From contig CM054120.1 of NCBI GenBank assembly GCA_028673005.1, forward strand, positions 55,364,057 to 55,428,056: a stretch of DNA of 64,000 nt, written 5' to 3'. A program made the translations under genes and the position numbers. The stretch is from Tanypteryx hageni (taxonomy: Eukaryota; Arthropoda; Insecta; Odonata; Petaluridae). Of the stretch, positions 20,950-32,915 are shown piece by piece; position 1 is the first letter of the stretch; the number at the start of each line of letters is the position of its first letter. The notes below the pieces were generated by a model. It was not told the origin of the DNA. It saw only the letters and a program-made list of their open reading frames with translations, and made no database searches.

Positions 20950-22440
20950 TTATTGTGCGGCTAAGTCATTATGGAATGAAGAGAGATGGGCGAGTTGGTC
21001 TTGTAGGGCGTTGGTAATGCCTATTAGCATAGTTACTATTGGAAACATCGATAGATCTGTTCCGGAAGGATTTGCTGATGCTTTTTCCAAATTGGGATGG
21101 AGGTTTCGAGGCATTTCTAGCCTTGGTCGTTTGGAGGTGCGTGGCGATGCTCGGATATTGATGTGCCCCAAAGATTCTGCTTCAGTGTTGTTGTGCCCTT
21201 CCGTGAGTCAAACTCTTTCGCTGGGGTAGGTCCCACTTCCGTAGGGGGTCTGTCAACTCGTGAGTTTTTAGTCGACGTAACGTGTTGGCTCTTCCGGTTT
21301 CCTTGGATGGGTTCGTATGGTCCTCTCATTTTCCCCAGTTGCTTCTTAAATATGGAGCATTTTCTGGAGCATGCGGCGTGATCGCCCCCACAGTTAAAGC
21401 ATGTAGCTGATGTGTCTAGTGGTTTGGTGCACTCCGTAATTTCGTGGGGGCCGGCAGACTTATTGCACCTAGGAGCGGACGTACATTTTGTTGATCAATG
21501 TCCTTATCGGTTGCATCTATAGAACATTCTTCGTCTTTGGCACTTAAATGGTTGAATGTGCACTGGACTCCTTCTGATGCTTTTATTGTTGCAGATATCA
21601 AACGGTGATATCATATTACTTACCCTTATGGCATAACGATCTGATGGCTCATAAGGATTTTTAGCTAAGTTTTGCACTCTGGTTACAGGGATACCGCTAG
21701 CACTGAGATATACTTTGATATAATTTGTGTCAACGTTACAATGTAATCCTCTAACGTAGTATTGCATTGTTTCGTCTTTGCAGGCGTCCCATGTGCTAGT
21801 TTGAGCTATTTCGTCAGCTAGCATCCGGCCGACGTTGTCGAAGTCGTCCTTAGTTTGTACTTGAAGTTTTGTTACCCCTTTGGTGTTTTTAATTGTAAAG
21901 TTTTGGTACGCGCATTTTGCTTGTATGGCTTCAAGAAATCGCTTAAAGTTAGCTATGGTGGGTGATAGTAGTGACATTGGAGCAGGTGTTACGGCAGAAT
22001 TTGGAGTCGAGTCCTATGAGGGCATCGTATTTGTTGGTCAAAGGGACGGCTGCGTCTCCCTGTTGCTTTTTTCGTTATTTTATAGTTTCGGCTACTATTA
22101 TAAGGGCTTTAGTATTTGTTGGCCCTTTGCTGGTGATTTGCTCGTGGGTGGTGGCTCAGCTTCGTCGAGTTTCTTCCTTGTCTTGTTCAATAATAAAATT
22201 ATTATGCTCCCGGATGGGTTGCCTGACCTGTAGGGTTCCTGACTAACAGTCGTCCGTTTAAAAACCGTTACCATTATCGGTTTTGTCATTGCCAATAAAA
22301 CTTTGTCCAAAAAGAACTTGTTTAATATCCTTGGGTACAGTAACATTTGTCCCAAATTTGTCTTAGGTGCCTTTTTGTTCGGTGGAGATCTGTTAATCGG
22401 CAAATTAGCGGTCTCTTAATGGGCTATCTAAAAGGTGGGA
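20950..22440 (-). pseudogene. gag-A, unit 2
   Basis: The middle frame 21504-21977 is open for 157 codons from SLLSPTIANFKRFLEA to the first knuckle, where CNR is followed by TAA. It includes YYVRGLHCNVDTNYIKVYL and SGIPVTRVQNLAKNPYEPSD. This segment resembles the domain that precedes zinc knuckles in jockey-type Gags. Knuckle 2 has the Cys-to-Ser change (CNKSAGPHEITEC). The tail ends FHNDLAAQ at 20950. The N-terminal part is 22098-22403. Confidence 0.85.
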
Positions 22441-23771
22441 GACCACCATGTAAAACCAAATGCCAACTGTCTAAATAGACGAAAAGAGGAAGGCGGGTGA
22501 GAAGGTGGGGCCCTCGTTAGCCACCCCCGCAAGAAGAAAGTGATTTGACCCGTGCAAAAGTCCCCCAGGTGCTCCGCTCGCAGCGAGGAGTGCGGTTTAC
22601 CCCTGGGTGGAACCTGGGTTCACTCGGAAAGCCCTAACAGCTCTGGACCACAGCGAATTACGGTACTTCCTCCTCAAGAGTGAGTTTTCGAAAACCAGCC
22701 AGAGCTATGGAAAGCTAGGGGAATATGTTGCTTGAAAGCCGTTAAACATAAGCCAATGATCGATTGGTTTAATCTGCTGAGCTCCGCTCTGCTCGCTAAC
22801 TTCGCTGACTGACTGACTGGACACTCAAACATATAAAAAAAGAGAAGCAGCAACCAAGGACCTTTTCAGGGCCACCAATGACGTGACTGGAGTAACGGCA
22901 CATTTCAGAGCTACAGAGACACCGATTGTCCTTCGCAAGGCAAACGGCTATAGATGGGGTGGAGCTGAATAAGAACAAGAAAGGTAACTCAGTTGGGTCT
23001 CCTTTGCTTACAATGGTCAACATCGCAGGTAGAATACAAAATTCAATATTCAGGTCCAAGTTATGCAGGTTCAAGTTCAATAGAACTGTATCAGCCTCAG
23101 GTGGTAAGCGAATTATAGGAACCATCTCATGTTGGAAACGGAAAAAAATGATCCAAATATATTAATGGAAAAATCTTTCATATACAAACAGGCATATTTT
23201 GAAAAGAGTACAGAAATTCTGATAAGAGACAGAAGAAGTCCATCGAAATGTAATTGTTCCCAAGGTGCAAAAACAATATGGCCATATAGATAGAAATACA
23301 TTATTCTTTTTCAGATAGGAAGGATGGAAATACTCTCGTCCATATGGAGATATTGCATGTAAATTGTTGATCAGGATAGTTCACTGAGTATTATACCCAT
23401 CATACGACACACGGGAAACGGAAATGTTGCACAACTTGCAGAGCCTATGCCCATTATCTGACTTTGTCTAAAGAAGGTGATTTACAAGAATAGGTGAATT
23501 CACAGAGAAAAGCGAAATTATGAAAAATAACATGAAATCTCTTTTTCCAGTTGAAGGAAAATAGTTACGCTCTATCGCAGTATTCCTGGAATAGAGGTAG
23601 TCTTGTGTATGCAATTCTGTGCGATAATAGTTTTCCCGTGTGAGAAGATTTTTTATAGATGCATTGCAATTTTCTGATTACAAATTATGGGAATGGAAGT
23701 TTGCAAACATCTTCAATTTCTCCGACGTGAAATCAGAGTTGCTTGTATATGATACTTATACTATATATATA
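22441..23771. repeat. 5'UTR-A + shortened L + satellite, unit 2
   Basis: Combines the gag-joined 5'UTR-A start (GACCACCATGTAAAACC) with the internally deleted L (jump near 23110). It is therefore a single recombined version of the two monomers at 14283-17130. The frames at 22796-23125 (minus) and 22926-23165 (plus) overlap fully and neither is recognisable. Confidence 0.85.
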
Positions 23772-24552
23772 CCCCATACAGGCATATCTAAGGAAATTAA
23801 ATAACACGAAAAAACTTAAAAATTGTTTTTCAACAATATAATGCATAAAAATGGAAAAAAGACTTGGAAACCTCCTCCCTTTTACCGGATGTATTCTTCT
23901 TAAATGCGCCTATTGTATCAAAAAAACCAAGTATAAGCACTCCCCTCTAAACAAACAAAAGATATACAGTTCGAAGGAAACATGCAACCAGCTAGATGTA
24001 GGAAGGATAGATAAATTGTCTTCAATATGGGGAGATAGCAAATGGACTGTGGATCGGGATTGTTCAGTGAATATTAAATCCATCATAGGACACAACGAAA
24101 ATGGAAAGGTTGGACAAATTGGACTGCGTCTAAAGAAGCCGATTTACAGGAATAGGTGATTTAACTCAGAAAGCGAAAATAAGCAGAATAACTGGAAATC
24201 TCTTCTTTCAGCCAATGGAAAAGTAGATGTGCTGTATCAAAATTATTTCTGGAGGAGAGGTATGTCTATGTACGCATTTCTCTATTCTAATAGATCTTGC
24301 GTTGGAGAAAAATTTTTGTAGATGCATTGCAATTGTCAGATTCCAAAAAATGGGAGTGGAAATATGCAAGCATCTTCCATTTCACAGACGTGAAATAAAT
24401 AGAAATATGTTGCGTGTATATTATATTTAAACAATATATACACCCCACAAAAGCTCGAACAAAGAAAAGAATATTAGGAACAGAACATAAGAAATGTTTA
24501 TCAGTAGAAGAATGCATTAAAAATGGAGAAAAACTTGGAAAACACCTCCTCC
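23772..24552. repeat. Satellite type B, unit 3
   Basis: Conserved blocks in the same order as the unit 1 copy. It contains the 102-codon frame at 23851-24159, again with no recognisable domain. Confidence 0.75.
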
Positions 24553-24761
24553 TTGTAGCCGCGCTGCTCCCTGGGGATGACATTATTGGTTGCCAGATGA
24601 TTGATAAATTCCGGAAGGAGGAGGCGCTTCAATGCGATCAGGAGTGAAAGCGGCCGATACCTGTCAGCGGCATTGGAAGACAAGTTTGCTTTCGGGATGT
24701 CGATGATTTTTGCACTCTCTGACGCTGCTCTGGAGTGCATAAAATGACTCGAATCGACACA
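24553..24761 (-). pseudogene. RT fragment (element B), unit 3
   Basis: Minus frame 24501-24740 with DRYRPLSLL and NNVIPREQRGY, the same as unit 2. It ends at the satellite junction CACCTCCTCC/TTGTAGCC. Confidence 0.7.
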
Positions 24762-25720
24762 CAGCGAATGTTCAACTAGAAGTCCTCGCCGCGCTTCTGC
24801 CGCAGAGTATCTGTGAATGCCGATTGATAGGCCTCACCTGAGAGAATGACGGTTGCTGAGCGGTGTTAGAAGCATCGCAAGCAGTAGCCTTTATTTTATT
24901 TGACACCTTCTTGCTCCACTCCTGAAAATGTGCCTTGTTTTGGGATGGTTTTACCCGTGTGGCATTCTACTGCGGGTCATCCCTTTCAGGGGATTTTTCC
25001 GCTGGGGAAGACAGCTTCCTCTTTGGTGCCGGGAGGATTTGTATGGTTCAGACTCCATAGCTTCAGGTTGAGACGGACTGACAAGGATTAAGTCAGTAGA
25101 GGGCGTTGCTGCAAAGGAGGACTCGGAATAAGCAGCGGCCTGCACTTAAAGGTTGTCAACCTCCGGAGAGGCAATAGTTTGTTGCTTAGGCGGAGTCAAA
25201 CTTAGAACAGAAAATGTTTTCTTCTAGGAGATCGAATAATCTCTTTCCATGGACTCGCTCGTGGATTCACTTGCCTGGGCAATAATGGGATCGAGAGGGC
25301 CGGAGGCTGGTGGCCCAGTCTGTATGGCAGTCTGAGTAGGCTCCATAGTAGGGCAAGTGTTTTGGACCATCACTACTGGAGATGGTGAAGACGGAATTTT
25401 CCGCTCTGCCACCTTGACAGACTTGGCGTTGCTTTTTCCTTTTGTCTTCTTCCCCTAGGCTTTGCCGGGTTTCGCGGAGTCAAAAGGCTCCTGAAGGTTA
25501 GCCTGAAGCTGATTGGCGGTGCAGAATTCCGAATCAGACCCAGAGTTATATCTGTCGGAATGTCGCGAGATATTGCGCTGGTTTTTATACCTCGCAGAGT
25601 TCAACGTGGAGGTTAGTATTTCGGCCATCCACTCCCTTGAAGGCAAACAGTTCGACATATTGCGAGCTCTTTTGCAGCTGCCCACGTAGCAGCATCTTTG
25701 ACATCATTGGGTGTATCCAT
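24762..25720 (-). pseudogene. gag-B N-terminal part, unit 3
   Basis: ATG at 25718-25720 on minus. It carries the unit 2 variants (stop after RSRMPHG at 24951, NSARY, RHSDRY). Confidence 0.6.
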
Positions 25721-26248
25721 GGTGCAACGTCAAACAGGGGAATAATTCAGACATAGCTGTCAGAGAGAGGGAAGTCATTTCAGGTGTAACGGAAGAAAGG
25801 GATTAAAATAATTTGAAAGCAACAACACCAGCCAGATTGCAGATGTCAGCAAGAGATCCGATTAGAGAGCAAAGAGCGATATCCTTCCAGGCCCAAAAGT
25901 AAAGGATTAGAATGACCGGATGACGCTAAGCGAGTAAGAAGAAGGATTTACGTTAGCCTTCACACGGATCGCGGCGCAACACGAATGCAATAATCGACCC
26001 ACTGACTCTTTGAGGACCAACCTGCAAAACGCATGTCTACCGGCCCTTTTCAGAGCAGCATGAGGAGGAGTAATAAATCCGAAGAGGCGAAGCGGGTGAG
26101 AAGAAGGGACTCCGTCAGCCTTCTCCCGGATCACGACACAACCATAAATCAAAAATCAAACATCAGATGTTTCTGAGACCGACCTGCGAAACGCAGGAAA
26201 ATATGATCTTTAAAGATCAAGAAGAGGAGAAGAAGAGAAGCAGGGGTA
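25721..26248 (-). mobile_element. 5'UTR-B, unit 3
   Basis: The tandem modules lie at about 25925-25980 and 26085-26140. The inverted repeat GATCTTTAAAGATC is at about 26204-26217. Confidence 0.6.
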
Positions 26249-26274
26249 GGGTTCCGATGGTGTAGTGGTTAGTA
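26249..26274 (+). other. tRNA-like 5' half, unit 3
   Basis: Same sequence as in units 1 and 2. The A box is intact and no anticodon stem follows. Confidence 0.45.
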
Positions 26275-27562
26275 AAAGGCAGCGGGCCCGGATCCTGCGC
26301 AAGGTGGATTTTGACAGTGTCGCCCGACCCCCTGTTTTTGAGGTTTGAGAAGACTGCGCAAATTGAGCTGATCCGTCCTTCAGAAGGGTCGTTAAGCCGT
26401 TGCCTACCTGGCGTTCTTCGTAAAAGCAGGAAAATGCCGGAACCGGGTTTCACGAGCTTTAGTGCCGAGTTGGAAATGACTAGCATAACTTCTCCCGCAA
26501 AGCGCGACATTTGTAATATTGCCTCGTTCGGGATTCCATCCATAACGGGGGCCTTGTTGCGTCGCAGCTGTTTCATGGAATGGATAAGCTCTTCTTCTGT
26601 ACACGTAGGAGGTACTATATCGTCATCTTCCTAAGTTCAGTTTATTTTCGGGCTCCCCCAATCGGCTGGGAGTGGCGTGAGAAGGTTTTCTAGATAATTG
26701 ACCATTATTTCCACCTTTTCTCTGTGAGTAGTTGATTCATCTTTTGCAGTTCTCAAAGAGGATTCCCTGGTTAGTGGTCTACTAAGATTTCTAACGGAGC
26801 GCCAGATGGAACCATATTTTTGGTCGAGGTTGGAGGCGAACTTTTTCCAGGTTCAAGTCCTATATTCTTTTATGTCTAATTAAATTTGTCTTTCCATCCA
26901 TCGAACCATTCTCCAGTATCGCGGATCTCCAGTCTTCTGGTTCACGCCGCATTTTGTTTTCCCTGGCTATGAAAGACAAAATATCTCTAGGGAGTGCTAG
27001 GTGGTTGAATTGGCGTGCACGGATTGTAGAAGTGGCCTGTTGTAGTGCCTTAATCATTTGTGAGGAGAGTGATTCCGATAATTTATTTACCTCTTTGTTA
27101 GATTGGATGGTTTTTATTTCCGGAAGGGCATCTGTCAATGTTTTCCGTTATTTTTCCCAGTCAATGAGGTCGTATCGGAGCTATGGCTTTTGAGGAGAAG
27201 CGTAGGTTTAACTCCAATGTGAATAATCACAGGGTTATGCTCGCAACTTAAAGCTGCAGCGGTGTAGATCCCCATGGAGGTTTTTGCGCCCTTATATGCT
27301 GCAATGTCAAGCGTTTGATTAAAGCGAGTCGGAAGATCGAGTGCGGCAATTCTTAGATTGTTGGAGTCTGCTCAGTTTAGTAGCTTATTCCCATTCGGGT
27401 TATCCCTGATGAATTTCCATGATGTATGTAAAGCGCTATAATAGCCGGCCGCAAGGACCGGGTCGTCAGTGTTGAATATTCTAGTATGTTGCATTAAGAA
27501 TTGCAAGAGCTCAGGGTCTTATTTTTGACTCCTCCGTTAGCGTTCCAAACGCAAATGCTCAT
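26275..27562 (-). pseudogene. ORF2-A, unit 3
   Basis: WNANG start at 27560-27562, linker frame 26860-27138, RT start 26217-26576 (119 codons by run-on as in unit 2). TTGAGAAGACTG at 26343 differs from TTGGGAAGACTG in unit 2, one of few differences between them. Confidence 0.78.
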
Positions 27563-27590
27563 TCCTCTGATGTTATTAAATTTATGGGCC

Positions 27591-29081
27591 TTATTGTGCG
27601 GCTAAGTCATTATGGAATGAAGAGAGATGGGCGAGTTGGTCTTGTAGGGCGTTGGTAATGCCTATTAGCATAGTTACTATTGGAAACATCGATAGATCTG
27701 TTCCGGAAGGATTTGCTGATGCTTTTTCCAAATTGGGATGGAGGTTTCGAGGCATTTCTAGCCTTGGTCGTTTGGAGGTGCGTGGCGATGCTCGGATATT
27801 GATGTGCCCCAAAGATTCTGCTTTAGTGTTGTTGTGCCCTTCCGTGAGTCAAACTCTTTCGCTGGGGTAGGTCCCACTTCCGTAGGGGGTCTGTCAACTC
27901 GTGAGTTTTTAGTCGACGTAACGTGTTGGCTCTTCCGGTTTCCTTGGATGGGTTCGTATGGTCCTCTCATTTTCCCCAGTTGCTTCTTAAATATGGAGCA
28001 TTTTCTGGAGCATGCGGCGTGATCGCCCCCACAGTTAAAGCATGTAGCTGATGTGTCTAGTGGTTTGGTGCACACCGTAATTTCGTGGGGGCCGGCAGAC
28101 TTATTGCACCTAGGAGCGGACGTACATTTTGTTGATCAATGTCCTTATCGGTTGCATCTATAGAACATTCTTCGTCTTTGGCACTTAAATGGTTGAATGT
28201 GCACTGGACTCCTTCTGATGCTTTTATTGTTGCAGATATCAAACGGTGATATCATATTACTTACCCTTATGGCATAACGATCTGATGGCTCATAAGGATT
28301 TTTAGCTAAGTTTTGCACTCTGGTTACAGGGATACCGCTAGCACTGAGATATACTTTGATATAATTTGTGTCAACGTTACAATGTAATCCTCTAACGTAG
28401 TATTGCATTGTTTCGTCTTTGCAGGCGTCCCATGTGCTAGTTTGAGCTATTTCGTCAGCTAGCATCCGGCCGACGTTGTCGAAGTCGTCCTTAGTTTGTA
28501 CTTGAAGTTTTGTTACCCCTTTGGTGTTTTTAATTGTAAAGTTTTGGTACGCGCATTTTGCTTGTATGGCTTCAAGAAATCGCTTAAAGTTAGCTATGGT
28601 GGGTGATAGTAGTGACATTGGAGCAGGTGTTACGGCAGAATTTGGAGTCGAGTCCTATGAGGGCATCGTATTTGTTGGTCAAAGGGACGGCTGCGTCTCC
28701 CTGTTGCTTTTTTCGTTATTTTATAGTTTCGGCTACTATTATAAGGGCTTTAGTATTTGTTGGCCCTTTGCTGGTGATTTGCTCGTGGGTGGTGGCTCAG
28801 CTTCGTCGAGTTTCTTCCTTGTCTTGTTCAATAATAAAATTATTATGCTCCCGGATGGGTTGCCTGACCTGTAGGGTTCCTGACTAACAGTCGTCCGTTT
28901 AAAAACCGTTACCATTATCGGTTTTGTCATTGCCAATAAAACTTTGTCCAAAAAGAACTTGTTTAATATCCTTGGGTACAGTAACATTTGTCCCAAATTT
29001 GTCTTAGGTGCCTTTTTGTTCGGTGGAGATCTGTTAATCGGCAAATTAGCGGTCTCTTAATGGGCTATCTAAAAGGTGGGA
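27591..29081 (-). pseudogene. gag-A, unit 3
   Basis: The middle frame 28145-28618 matches unit 2. In the knuckle region, CACACCGTAA near 28072 (CACTCC elsewhere) changes the codon before CTKPLDTSATCFNC. Knuckle 3 (CFNCGGDHAACSRKC) and the tail are unchanged. The two knuckle 1 stops are present. Confidence 0.85.
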
Positions 29082-30412
29082 GACCACCATGTAAAACCAA
29101 ATGCCAACTGTCTAAATAGACGAAAAGAGGAAGGCGGGTGAGAAGGTGGGGCCCTCGTTAGCCACCCCCGCAAGAAGAAAGTGATTTGACCCGTGCAAAA
29201 GTCCCCCAGGTGCTCCGCTCGCAGCGAGGAGTGCGGTTTACCCCTGGGTGGAACCTGGGTTCACTCGGAAAGCCCTAACAGCTCTGGACCACAGCGAATT
29301 ACGGTACTTCCTCCTCAAGAGTGAGTTTTCGAAAACCAGCCAGAGCTATGGAAAGCTAGGGGAATATGTTGCTTGAAAGCCGTTAAACATAAGCCAATGA
29401 TCGATTGGTTTAATCTGCTGAGCTCCGCTCTGCTCGCTAACTTCGCTGACTGACTGACTGGACACTCAAACATATAAAAAAAGAGAAGCAGCAACCAAGG
29501 ACCTTTTCAGGGCCACCAATGACGTGACTGGAGTAACGGCACATTTCAGAGCTACAGAGACACCGATTGTCCTTCGCAAGGCAAACGGCTATAGATGGGG
29601 TGGAGCTGAATAAGAACAAGAAAGGTAACTCAGTTGGGTCTCCTTTGCTTACAATGGTCAACATCGCAGGTAGAATACAAAATTCAATATTCAGGTCCAA
29701 GTTATGCAGGTTCAAGTTCAATAGAACTGTATCAGCCTCAGGTGGTAAGCGAATTATAGGAACCATCTCATGTTGGAAACGGAAAAAAATGATCCAAATA
29801 TATTAATGGAAAAATCTTTCATATACAAACAGGCATATTTTGAAAAGAGTACAGAAATTCTGATAAGAGACAGAAGAAGTCCATCGAAATGTAATTGTTC
29901 CCAAGGTGCAAAAACAATATGGCCATATAGATAGAAATACATTATTCTTTTTCAGATAGGAAGGATGGAAATACTCTCGTCCATATGGAGATATTGCATG
30001 TAAATTGTTGATCAGGATAGTTCACTGAGTATTATACCCATCATACGACACACGGGAAACGGAAATGTTGCACAACTTGCAGAGCCTATGCCCATTATCT
30101 GACTTTGTCTAAAGAAGGTGATTTACAAGAATAGGTGAATTCACAGAGAAAAGCGAAATTATGAAAAATAACATGAAATCTCTTTTTCCAGTTGAAGGAA
30201 AATAGTTACGCTCTATCGCAGTATTCCTGGAATAGAGGTAGTCTTGTGTATGCAATTCTGTGCGATAATAGTTTTCCCGTGTGAGAAGATTTTTTATAGA
30301 TGCATTGCAATTTTCTGATTACAAATTATGGGAATGGAAGTTTGCAAACATCTTCAATTTCTCCGACGTGAAATCAGAGTTGCTTGTATATGATACTTAT
30401 ACTATATATATA
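29082..30412. repeat. 5'UTR-A + shortened L + satellite, unit 3
   Basis: Same composition as 22441-23771. It shares GAGGAGTGCGG in 5'UTR-A and CCTCCTCAAGAG with unit 2, which are absent from the left array. Confidence 0.85.
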
Positions 30413-31193
30413 CCCCATACAGGCATATCTAAGGAAATTAAATAACACGAAAAAACTTAAAAATTGTTTTTCAACAATATAATGCATAAAAATGGAAAAA
30501 AGACTTGGAAACCTCCTCCCTTTTACCGGATGTATTCTTCTTAAATGCGCCTATTGTATCAAAAAAACCAAGTATAAGCACTCCCCTCTAAACAAACAAA
30601 AGATATACAGTTCGAAGGAAACATGCAACCAGCTAGATGTAGGAAGGATAGATAAATTGTCTTCAATATGGGGAGATAGCAAATGGACTGTGGATCGGGA
30701 TTGTTCAGTGAATATTAAATCCATCATAGGACACAACGAAAATGGAAAGGTTGGACAAATTGGACTGCGTCTAAAGAAGCCGATTTACAGGAATAGGTGA
30801 TTTAACTCAGAAAGCGAAAATAAGCAGAATAACTGGAAATCTCTTCTTTCAGCCAATGGAAAAGTAGATGTGCTGTATCAAAATTATTTCTGGAGGAGAG
30901 GTATGTCTATGTACGCATTTCTCTATTCTAATAGATCTTGCGTTGGAGAAAAATTTTTGTAGATGCATTGCAATTGTCAGATTCCAAAAAATGGGAGTGG
31001 AAATATGCAAGCATCTTCCATTTCACAGACGTGAAATAAATAGAAATATGTTGCGTGTATATTATATTTAAACAATATATACACCCCACAAAAGCTCGAA
31101 CAAAGAAAAGAATATTAGGAACAGAACATAAGAAATGTTTATCAGTAGAAGAATGCATTAAAAATGGAGAAAAACTTGGAAAACACCTCCTCC
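30413..31193. repeat. Satellite type B, unit 4
   Basis: As in unit 3, including TATTATATTT near 31059. The 102-codon frame at 30492-30800 is present and unrecognised. Confidence 0.75.
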
Positions 31194-31402
31194 TTGTAGC
31201 CGCGCTGCTCCCTGGGGATGACATTATTGGTTGCCAGATGATTGATAAATTCCGGAAGGAGGAGGCGCTTCAATGCGATCAGGAGTGAAAGCGGCCGATA
31301 CCTGTCAGCGGCATTGGAAGACAAGTTTGCTTTCGGGATGTCGATGATTTTTGCACTCTCTGACGCTGCTCTGGAGTGCATAAAATGACTCGAATCGACA
31401 CA
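31194..31402 (-). pseudogene. RT fragment (element B), unit 4
   Basis: Minus frame 31142-31381 with NNVIPREQRGY, matching units 2 and 3 rather than unit 1. It lies left of the mosaic breakpoint. Confidence 0.7.
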
Positions 31403-32361
31403 CAGCGAATGTTCAACTAGAAGTCCTCGCCGCGCTTCTGCCGCAGAGTATCTGTGAATGCCGATTGATAGGCCTCACCTGAGAGAATGACGGTTGCTGA
31501 GCGGTGTTAGAAGCATCGCAAGCAGTAGCCTTTATTTTATTTGACACCTTCTTGCTCCACTCCTGAAAATGTGCCTTGTTTTGGGATGGTTTTTCCCGTG
31601 TGGCATTCTACTGCGGGTCATCCCTTTCAGGGGATTTTTCCGCTGGGGAAGACAGCTTCCTCTTTGGTGCCGGGAGGATTTGTATGGTTCAGACTCCATA
31701 GCTTCAGGATGAGACGGACTGACAAGGATTAAGTCAGTAGAGGGCGTTGCTGCAAAGGAGGACTCGGAATAAGCAGCGGCCTGCACTTAAAGGTTGTCAA
31801 CCTCCGGAGAGGCAATAGTTTGTTGCTTAGGCGGAGTCAAACTTAGAACAGAAAATTTTTTCTTCTAGGAGATCGAATAATCTCTTTCCATGGACTCGCT
31901 CGTGGATTCACTTGCCTGGGCAATAGTGGGATCGAGAGGGCCGGAGGCTGGTGGCCCAGTCTGTATGGCAGTCTGAGTAGGCTACATAGTAGGGCAAGTG
32001 TTTTGGACCATCACTACTGGAGATGGTGAAGACGGAATTTTCCGCTCTGCCACCTTGACAGACTTGGCGTTGCTTTTTCCTTTTGTCTTCTTCCCCTAGG
32101 CTTTGCCGGGTTTCGCGGAGTCAAAAGGCTCCTGAAGGTTAGCCTGAAGCTGATTGGCGGTGCAGAATTCCGAATCAGACCCAGAGTTATACCTGTCGGA
32201 AGGTCGCGAGATATTGCGCTGGTTTTTATACCTCTCAGAGTTCAACGTGGAGGTTAGTATTTCGGCCATCCACTCCCTTGAAGGCAAACAGTTCGACATA
32301 TTGCGAGCTCTTTTGCAGCTGCCCACGTAGCAGCATCTTTGACATCATTGGGTGTATCCAT
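31403..32361 (-). pseudogene. gag-B N-terminal part, unit 4
   Basis: ATG at 32359-32361 on minus. The frame 31532-31786 is open through HGKNHPK, and NSERY/RPSDRY match unit 1. A private change, GGCTACATAG near 31980, breaks the SSPSPVVMV frame seen elsewhere. Confidence 0.6.
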
Positions 32362-32889
32362 GGTGCAACGTCAAACAGGGGAATAATTCAGACATAGCTG
32401 TCAGAGAGAGGGAAGTCATTTCAGGTGTAACGGAAGAAAGGGATTAAAATAATTTGAAAGCAACAACACCAGCCAGATTGCAGATGTCAGCAAGAGATCC
32501 GATTAGAGAGCAAAGAGCGATATCCTTCCAGGCCCAAAAGTAAAGGATTAGAATGACCGGATGACGCTAAGCGAGTAAGAAGAAGGATTTACGTTAGCCT
32601 TCACACGGATCGCGGCGCAACACGAATGCAATAATCGACCCACTGACTCTTTGAGGACCAACCTGCAAAACGCATGTCTACCGGCCCTTTTCAGAGCAGC
32701 ATGAGGAGGAGTAATAAATCCGAAGAGGCGAAGCGGGTGAGAAGAAGGGACTCCGTCAGCCTTCTCCCGGATCACGACACAACCATAAATCAAAAATCAA
32801 ACATCAGATGTTTCTGAGACCGACCTGCGAAACGCAGGACAATATGATCTTTAAAGATCAAGAAGAGGAGAAAAAGAGAAGCAGGGGTA
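32362..32889 (-). mobile_element. 5'UTR-B, unit 4
   Basis: Two modules as elsewhere (about 32566-32620 and 32726-32780). Private changes are GCAGGACAATATG and GAGAAAAAGAG near 32835-32875. Confidence 0.6.
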
Positions 32890-32915
32890 GGGTTCCGATG
32901 GTGTAGTGGTTAGTA
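32890..32915 (+). other. tRNA-like 5' half, unit 4
   Basis: Unchanged from units 1-3, including the A box. Confidence 0.45.

Larger units (their letters stand above)
17131..23771. repeat. Macro-unit 2 (6,641 bp)
   Basis: Basic form of the unit: satellite, RT-B, gag-B, 5'UTR-B, tRNA-like half, ORF2-A, gag-A, shortened 1.5 kb monomer. Every landmark recurs 6,641 bp later in unit 3. Only a few substitutions were noticed (for example 19702-19712, 20882, 21181, 21432). Confidence 0.93.
23772..30412. repeat. Macro-unit 3 (6,641 bp)
   Basis: Near-identical tandem copy of unit 2. It shares the TATTATATTT variant at about 24418 with unit 4, where units 1 and 2 read TATGATATTT. Confidence 0.93.
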
